NCBI GenBank assembly: GCA_015661045.1
Contig: JACVQG010000111.1
Coordinates: 1-9,902, forward strand
Origin: Dehalococcoidia bacterium
GTDB taxonomy: Bacteria; Chloroflexota; Dehalococcoidia; JACVQG01
DNA: 9,902 nt
Reading direction: 5' to 3'
The translations under genes and the position numbers were made by a program. Below, piece by piece: positions 6,613 to 9,902 of the stretch (its first letter is position 1; every line of letters starts with the position of its first letter). The notes under the pieces were generated by a model. That model saw only the letters and a list, made by a program, of their open reading frames with translations. It searched no databases and was not told the origin of the DNA.

Positions 6613-8337
6613 ATGGCTGATTTAGCTCGAATAATAGCTGCCCATCCATTTACCGTGGCTTACTTCTCCATGGAAGTGGGAATTGACCCTAGGATGCCCA
6701 CCTACAGCGGTGGCCTGGGTGTGCTAGCAGGCGATACACTTCGTGCCGCGGCCGACCTGGGAGTACCTATGGTGGGGATAACGCTCCTGCACCGCAAAGG
6801 TTACTTCCGGCAGCATCTGGATGCTCAGGGAAACCAGACGGAAAGCTCTTCTGTTTGGTCGCCAAAGGAGTTTATGGAGCCGATGCCTTTCCATGTTTCA
6901 GTTACGATAGAAGGAAGGCAGGTGCAGGTGGGTGCATGGCGTTATACTGTTTATGGAGCGGGTGGACACCTTGTTCCGGTATATTTTCTAGATACGGCGA
7001 TACCTCAAAATTCTGCCTGGGACCAGACACTCACCGATTACCTGTATGGCGGAGACAATCACTATCGCTTATGCCAGGAAGTTGTATTGGGTTTGGGTGG
7101 CATGGCTATGTTGCGAGCCATAAGACACGGCATGACACGGAATTACCACATGAATGAAGGGCACTCTGCCCTTCTGGTGTTAGCAATGATGATGGAACGG
7201 GCCGGGGGTCATGGGCTTAATACCGTGACAAAGGCGGATAAAGAAGCGATTCGTAAACATTGCGTGTTCACCACTCACACTCCGGTCCCCGCAGGACAGG
7301 ACCAGTTCCCCCTGGACCTCGTGGTAAGCGTACTGGGTGAAGAGCTAACAGAGGCCCTGAAGGCAACCGAATGCTCTTTTAATGGCGTGCTGAACATGAC
7401 AGACTTGGCCCTAGCGAATTCTCGCTATGTAAATGGTGTCTCTATGCGGCATGGGGAAACATCTTGTGATATGTTCCCTAACTATCCTATCAATTCTATC
7501 ACCAATGGGGTGCATGCCGCGACCTGGACTTCACCCCCCTTTTGCCGCCTGTACGACCTCCATATTCCGGAGTGGCGCCACGACAACCTATACCTGCGCT
7601 ATGCTATGGGGATTCCGACTGACGAAATCCAGCGAGCCCACGATGAGGCCAAAGTGGAATTGCTGGCCGAGGTGAAGAAACGCACCGATATTCAATTTGA
7701 CCCCGCCGTGATGACCCTGGGTTTTGCCCGGAGAGCTACAGCATACAAACGTGCTGACTTGCTTTTCTCCGATATGGACCGTCTGAAGAAGATGTGTCAA
7801 GAGATTGGCCCTATACAAATCATTTATGGCGGTAAAGCTCACCCCAAGGATGATGGTGGCAGGTCCCAAATTCGGCGGATCTTTGAGGCTGCATCTACTC
7901 TGAAAGATACAATTCGGGTAGTTTACCTGGAAGAGTACGATATGGCAATAGCGAAGTATCTCTGCGCCGGAGTGGACCTGTGGCTGAATACTCCACAAAA
8001 ACCTATGGAGGCCTCGGGCACCAGTGGGATGAAAGCTGCATTGAATGGGGTGCCCAGCCTGAGTATTCTGGATGGCTGGTGGATTGAGGGGCATGTGGAA
8101 GGCGCGACCGGCTGGTCGATTAGTGACAATTGGAAGCCAGAGAGTAACCCCGCGATAGAAAGTGTATCTTTATATCACAAATTGGAGGGCACCATCATTC
8201 CCATGTTCTATAAAAGACGTGATGAATTTGCGATTGTGATGCGTGGAGCCATCGCTCTAAATGGCTCATATTTTAATACGCAGCGCATGGTGGTCCAGTA
8301 TTTGGAGAACGCCTATCTAGCTACGGGCAAGAGTTAG
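6613..8337 (+). CDS. glgP: Alpha-glucan (glycogen/maltodextrin) phosphorylase, GT35 short form
   Basis: A cytoplasmic PLP-dependent enzyme that releases glucose-1-phosphate from the non-reducing ends of alpha-1,4-glucans using phosphate. The 574 residues carry the family's marks in order: YFSMEVGI (17-24), TYSGGLGVLAGD (30-41), HMNEGHSA (179-186), TTHTPVPAGQD (220-230), FARRATAYKR (371-380, basic phosphate-site segment), YGGKAHP (405-411) and EASGTSGMKAALNG (466-479). Lys474 is the expected PLP Schiff-base residue. The protein starts directly at the catalytic core and lacks the extra N-terminal domain (DUF3417) found in the roughly 850-residue actinobacterial type. The start is firm: AGGAG (6601-6605) with a 7-nt spacer to ATG. 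It has its own promoter and stands alone, with no glgA, glgB, glgC or debranching gene nearby. Glycogen rather than maltodextrin as substrate is a guess. Confidence 0.96.
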   Translation: MADLARIIAAHPFTVAYFSMEVGIDPRMPTYSGGLGVLAGDTLRAAADLGVPMVGITLLHRKGYFRQHLDAQGNQTESSSVWSPKEFMEPMPFHVSVTIEGRQVQVGAWRYTVYGAGGHLVPVYFLDTAIPQNSAWDQTLTDYLYGGDNHYRLCQEVVLGLGGMAMLRAIRHGMTRNYHMNEGHSALLVLAMMMERAGGHGLNTVTKADKEAIRKHCVFTTHTPVPAGQDQFPLDLVVSVLGEELTEALKATECSFNGVLNMTDLALANSRYVNGVSMRHGETSCDMFPNYPINSITNGVHAATWTSPPFCRLYDLHIPEWRHDNLYLRYAMGIPTDEIQRAHDEAKVELLAEVKKRTDIQFDPAVMTLGFARRATAYKRADLLFSDMDRLKKMCQEIGPIQIIYGGKAHPKDDGGRSQIRRIFEAASTLKDTIRVVYLEEYDMAIAKYLCAGVDLWLNTPQKPMEASGTSGMKAALNGVPSLSILDGWWIEGHVEGATGWSISDNWKPESNPAIESVSLYHKLEGTIIPMFYKRRDEFAIVMRGAIALNGSYFNTQRMVVQYLENAYLATGKS

Positions 8338-8442
8338 TTTGGGGAAGCCAACTTCCTGAGGACTTCAAAGGCTGCTGTACTCCGCGGCGGCATGGGGATC
8401 AGACTAACTCTGTTGTTAGCTTGACCTTGCATTTATTCATGG

Positions 8443-8459
8443 GGTAACAATTGTCTACC
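8443..8459. promoter_or_regulatory. Near-palindrome GGTAACAATTGT-C-TACC
   Basis: The site is GGTA-ACAATTGT-C-TACC, a palindrome interrupted by a single C. Its left half GGTAACAA equals the half-site of the dyad upstream of the phosphorylase gene (6467-6491). It lies 15 nt before the -35 of the next gene, a sensible place for an operator. No regulator gene is visible in the window. Confidence 0.4.
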
Positions 8460-8474
8460 GGTCTGTCCCAGGGA

Positions 8475-8503
8475 TTGATTTCAACTCTAACCAGGCATAA
8501 AAT
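8475..8503 (+). promoter_or_regulatory. Sigma-70 type promoter of the DUF151 gene
   Basis: TTGATT (8475-8480), an exact 17-nt spacer, then TAAAAT (8498-8503). The expected start near 8510 gives a leader of about 30 nt. The gene therefore need not depend on read-through from the phosphorylase. Confidence 0.6.
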
Positions 8504-8526
8504 CAAGGCTGTTTCCATGGATGTTT

Positions 8527-8532
8527 GGGAGG
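8527..8532 (+). promoter_or_regulatory. Shine-Dalgarno GGGAGG fixing the GTG start
   Basis: GGGAGG with a 7-nt spacer leads to GTG at 8540. A TTG at 8525 in the same frame overlaps the site itself and cannot be the start; an ATG at 8549 is too far away (16 nt). Confidence 0.75.
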
Positions 8533-8539
8533 CCTGTCC

Positions 8540-9049
8540 GTGATTGAGATGACGATAGATAGCATAAGGATAAGCGTGACTAATTCTCAGCGGGTAGTTA
8601 TTCTGAAAGAGAAATCCCGCGAATGCTATCTGTCTATGTGGATTGGAACGGCAGAGGCTGATGCCATAGCTATCAAACTTCAGGGCGTATTAGTGCCCAG
8701 GCCTTTGACCCATGATTTGCTTTGCTCTGTTATCGATGCCCTGGGGGCTGCCGTTGACCACGTAATAATTGATAAAATGCTGGAAGTAGATTCTCGGCCA
8801 AGCGATGCCCTGGCCCTGGCAGTCCGAATATCGGCTCCTATATATGTTGGTGAATCTATCATGGAGAAGGCTGGGATTTTGCTGGATAGAGAGACTGGTA
8901 ATGTTATACCTCAAGCACTGAAAGCCATTGAAGATAACACGAAACCAGTAGATGAGGCAGAGTTAAAAAAGCTGTCTGCCTTCAAGGATTTTGTCCAGAA
9001 CTTGAACCTTGGAGACCTGGAAAAAGACAAAAAGAAAGAGGACCCTTAA
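8540..9049 (+). CDS. Bifunctional nuclease family (DUF151/BFN) protein, shortened domain
   Basis: A 169-residue cytoplasmic protein of the BFN family (COG1259), whose plant founder has combined RNase and DNase activity; the role in most bacteria is uncertain. The sequence runs MIEMTIDSIRISV (1-13), then VVILKEK (19-25), LSMWIGTAEADAIAIKLQG (31-49), the signature PRPLTHDLL (53-61), and DSRPSDALALAVR (84-96) with APIYV (99-103). From memory of the family, about 18-20 residues usually lie between the strand VDHVII and DSRPSDA, including a conserved T-F-Y-A strand. Here only DKMLEV remains, an in-frame loss. The charged C-terminal tail (about 134-169, ending KDKKKEDP) replaces the UVR-type tail of some relatives. 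The start is GTG because GGGAGG lies 7 nt before it. It has its own promoter and shows no frame damage, so it may still be expressed; catalysis is in doubt. Confidence 0.9.
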   Translation: MIEMTIDSIRISVTNSQRVVILKEKSRECYLSMWIGTAEADAIAIKLQGVLVPRPLTHDLLCSVIDALGAAVDHVIIDKMLEVDSRPSDALALAVRISAPIYVGESIMEKAGILLDRETGNVIPQALKAIEDNTKPVDEAELKKLSAFKDFVQNLNLGDLEKDKKKEDP

Positions 9050-9175
9050 GTTAGAACCTTTCAGCCAGGTGATTATGCATCTGGTGTGGTACAAATAAAG
9101 GTCAAAAAGCAACGTCTAGTGAGAAAGTGGCCGATACGGAAAAATCACAGTTGAGATGTAACGCGGACTCGTGAG

Positions 9176-9334
9176 ATGCAAAAAATTCTGTTCTATACAA
9201 TTACAGGAGGCATGATTGGGTTCGTAGCCCAACTTGCCGGAGCAAATCTTCTTGTGACGCTACTTTTATCCCTGGTAGGCCCTCCCGTTCTGTTGTTGAT
9301 CATTGCGATCCTCCGCAACAAGGGAATACTCTGA
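9176..9334 (+). CDS. Short hydrophobic ORF, probable small membrane protein
   Basis: A 52-residue frame, MQKILFYTITGGMIGFVAQ..., with two hydrophobic segments (about 4-20 and 24-45, LLVTLLLSLVGPPVLLLIIAIL) and a basic RNKGIL end. I do not recognise the family. The start is uncertain. The ATG at 9176 has no good ribosome site. The inner ATG at 9212 follows AGGAGG by only 1 nt, too close to be efficient. It lies 126 nt after the DUF151 gene on the same strand with no evident promoter of its own. The length and membrane pattern are suggestive but could arise by chance. Confidence 0.4.
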   Translation: MQKILFYTITGGMIGFVAQLAGANLLVTLLLSLVGPPVLLLIIAILRNKGIL

Positions 9335-9483
9335 CGCTATCGTTTTCGTTGCCGGGTGCTTCATACTATCTGGCCGATTAGTTTCAAGCTGCAACAGGGC
9401 GTGGCTAGGCCGCGGCTGCCAGCCCAATAATGACTAAATATCATTGAACAACTCGATGGAATGTTCATTATGTAATTTCCACT

Positions 9484-9813
9484 TCAAGACTGAGTCGAAA
9501 TATCCTTCAACCGTATCGCCCGGCCGGTCTGGATAGACCCGAAACCGTACCTGTCCCTGATGCGGTCGATAGCTTTGTTCAATTCCTCCAGCTTCCGGGC
9601 GGAAGGAGCGAATAGCGTCGCCTGCCGGCTCGCCTCCACCAGATTCGACACGCCGATGCCAATTAGCCGCACCGCTTGTTTTTCCTTCATCAGTGCCCGC
9701 TCGAGCAACACAACACCCGTCTCAAATATCTTCTGATCGGTACTGGCGTTTTCTCGAAGTGTGTGACTCCGGGTAATGGTCGTAAAATCAGGGTATCTTA
9801 CCTTTAGGCATTG
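9484..9813 (-). pseudogene. dinB: DNA polymerase IV (DinB) remnant, little-finger domain only
   Basis: The frame encodes 109 residues matching the C-terminal end of Y-family polymerase IV. It begins CLKVRYPDFTTITRSHTL (2-19), which is the start of the little-finger domain. VRLIGIGVSNLVEASRQATLF (48-68) and RKLEELNKAIDRIRDRYGF (73-91) follow. An in-frame TGA lies one codon upstream (9814-9816). The palm, fingers and thumb, roughly the first 240 residues, are absent, and nothing else in the window encodes them. The GTG at 9711 starts inside the domain and is not a natural start. The frame itself is clean, so the loss looks like a 5' truncation and not gradual decay. The cut falls just beside the promoter of the divergent gene at the right edge. 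No DNA synthesis can be expected from this fragment. Confidence 0.88.
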
Positions 9814-9827
9814 TCAGATAATAAGTA

Positions 9828-9856
9828 TTGCAATTTAAGGGATTCTATGCTATACT
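9828..9856 (+). promoter_or_regulatory. Strong sigma-70 type promoter of the right-edge gene
   Basis: TTGCAA (9828-9833), an exact 17-nt spacer and TATACT (9851-9856), with TGC before the -10 as an extended element. The predicted start falls at about 9862-9864, on or beside the ATG at 9863. Confidence 0.65.
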
Positions 9857-9862
9857 TAGGGC

Positions 9863-9902
9863 ATGGATACGGAACTGATCAAGCGACGATTTAGAGCCTT
9901 GG
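9863..9902 (+). CDS. 5' end of an unidentified gene, apparently leaderless
   Basis: ATG GAT ACG GAA CTG begins an open frame reading MDTELIKRRFRAL to the edge. Thirteen residues are too few to name a family. The start is supported by the promoter, whose -10 ends 6 nt before the ATG; this leaves no room for a Shine-Dalgarno and implies a leaderless message. It is divergent from the dinB remnant. Confidence 0.5.
   Translation, partial: MDTELIKRRFRAL

Noticed and set aside
7588..8094. A 168-codon minus-strand frame within the phosphorylase gene
   Set aside because: It lies wholly inside a strongly supported GT35 gene and shows no recognisable domain.
8404..8420. CTAAC/GTTAG stem after the phosphorylase gene as a terminator
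   Set aside because: Only five pairs, a 6-nt loop and no T-run follow, so intrinsic termination is not supported.
8525..8527. TTG as start of the DUF151 gene
   Set aside because: It overlaps the Shine-Dalgarno GGGAGG, which instead serves the GTG at 8540; family proteins begin near the MIEMT segment.
9444..9464. GAACA...TGTTC near the dinB remnant as a LexA (SOS) box
   Set aside because: The spacing between half-sites is too wide for known LexA boxes and it lies at the 3' side of the fragment, not upstream.

Overview
The window is bacterial chromosome of mid GC content. The support is sigma-70 type promoters, Shine-Dalgarno sites such as AGGAGG, a tRNA with its CCA encoded, and bacterial families (GT35 glucan phosphorylase, DUF151 nuclease, DinB). 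A run of OFA-type MFS paralogues next to a short-form glucan phosphorylase would suit an anaerobic Chloroflexota (Dehalococcoidia-like) genome. That assignment comes from general resemblance only and is weak.

Layout. Positions 1-5112, minus strand: four tandem paralogous MFS transporters of the oxalate/formate-antiporter or monocarboxylate-porter kind. In transcription order these are a pseudogene (5112-3818, broken by an apparent 13-nt deletion), two intact genes (3717-2422 and 2366-1086), and a gene running off the left edge (from 1046). The edge gene has a perfect ribosome site but ACG where the start codon should be; the pseudogene starts with CTG. Positions 5113-5246 hold the array's likely promoter and a dyad. 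A 62-residue two-helix membrane protein follows (5435-5247, minus). Positions 5436-5966 are non-coding apart from a long imperfect hairpin. tRNA-Pro(CGG) lies at 5967-6043, then about 420 nt with no recognisable gene (6044-6466).

Positions 6467-6582 form a dyad-rich upstream region ending in an extended -10 promoter for an alpha-glucan phosphorylase (6613-8337, plus). A DUF151 bifunctional-nuclease gene (8540-9049, plus) follows from its own promoter; it appears to lack about 20 conserved internal residues. Next are a 52-codon membrane ORF (9176-9334, plus) and a remnant of DNA polymerase IV (dinB) that keeps only its C-terminal little-finger domain (9813-9484, minus). A strong promoter then drives an apparently leaderless gene that leaves the right edge (from 9863, plus).

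Function. The transporters would import or exchange small organic anions. The phosphorylase would release glucose-1-phosphate from storage glucan. No shared pathway links the two blocks. I found no mobile element, CRISPR array or clear defence system. The main interest is gene decay and remodelling: a broken transporter, two lost or weakened start codons, a shortened nuclease domain and a polymerase stump, plus possible operators around the phosphorylase gene.
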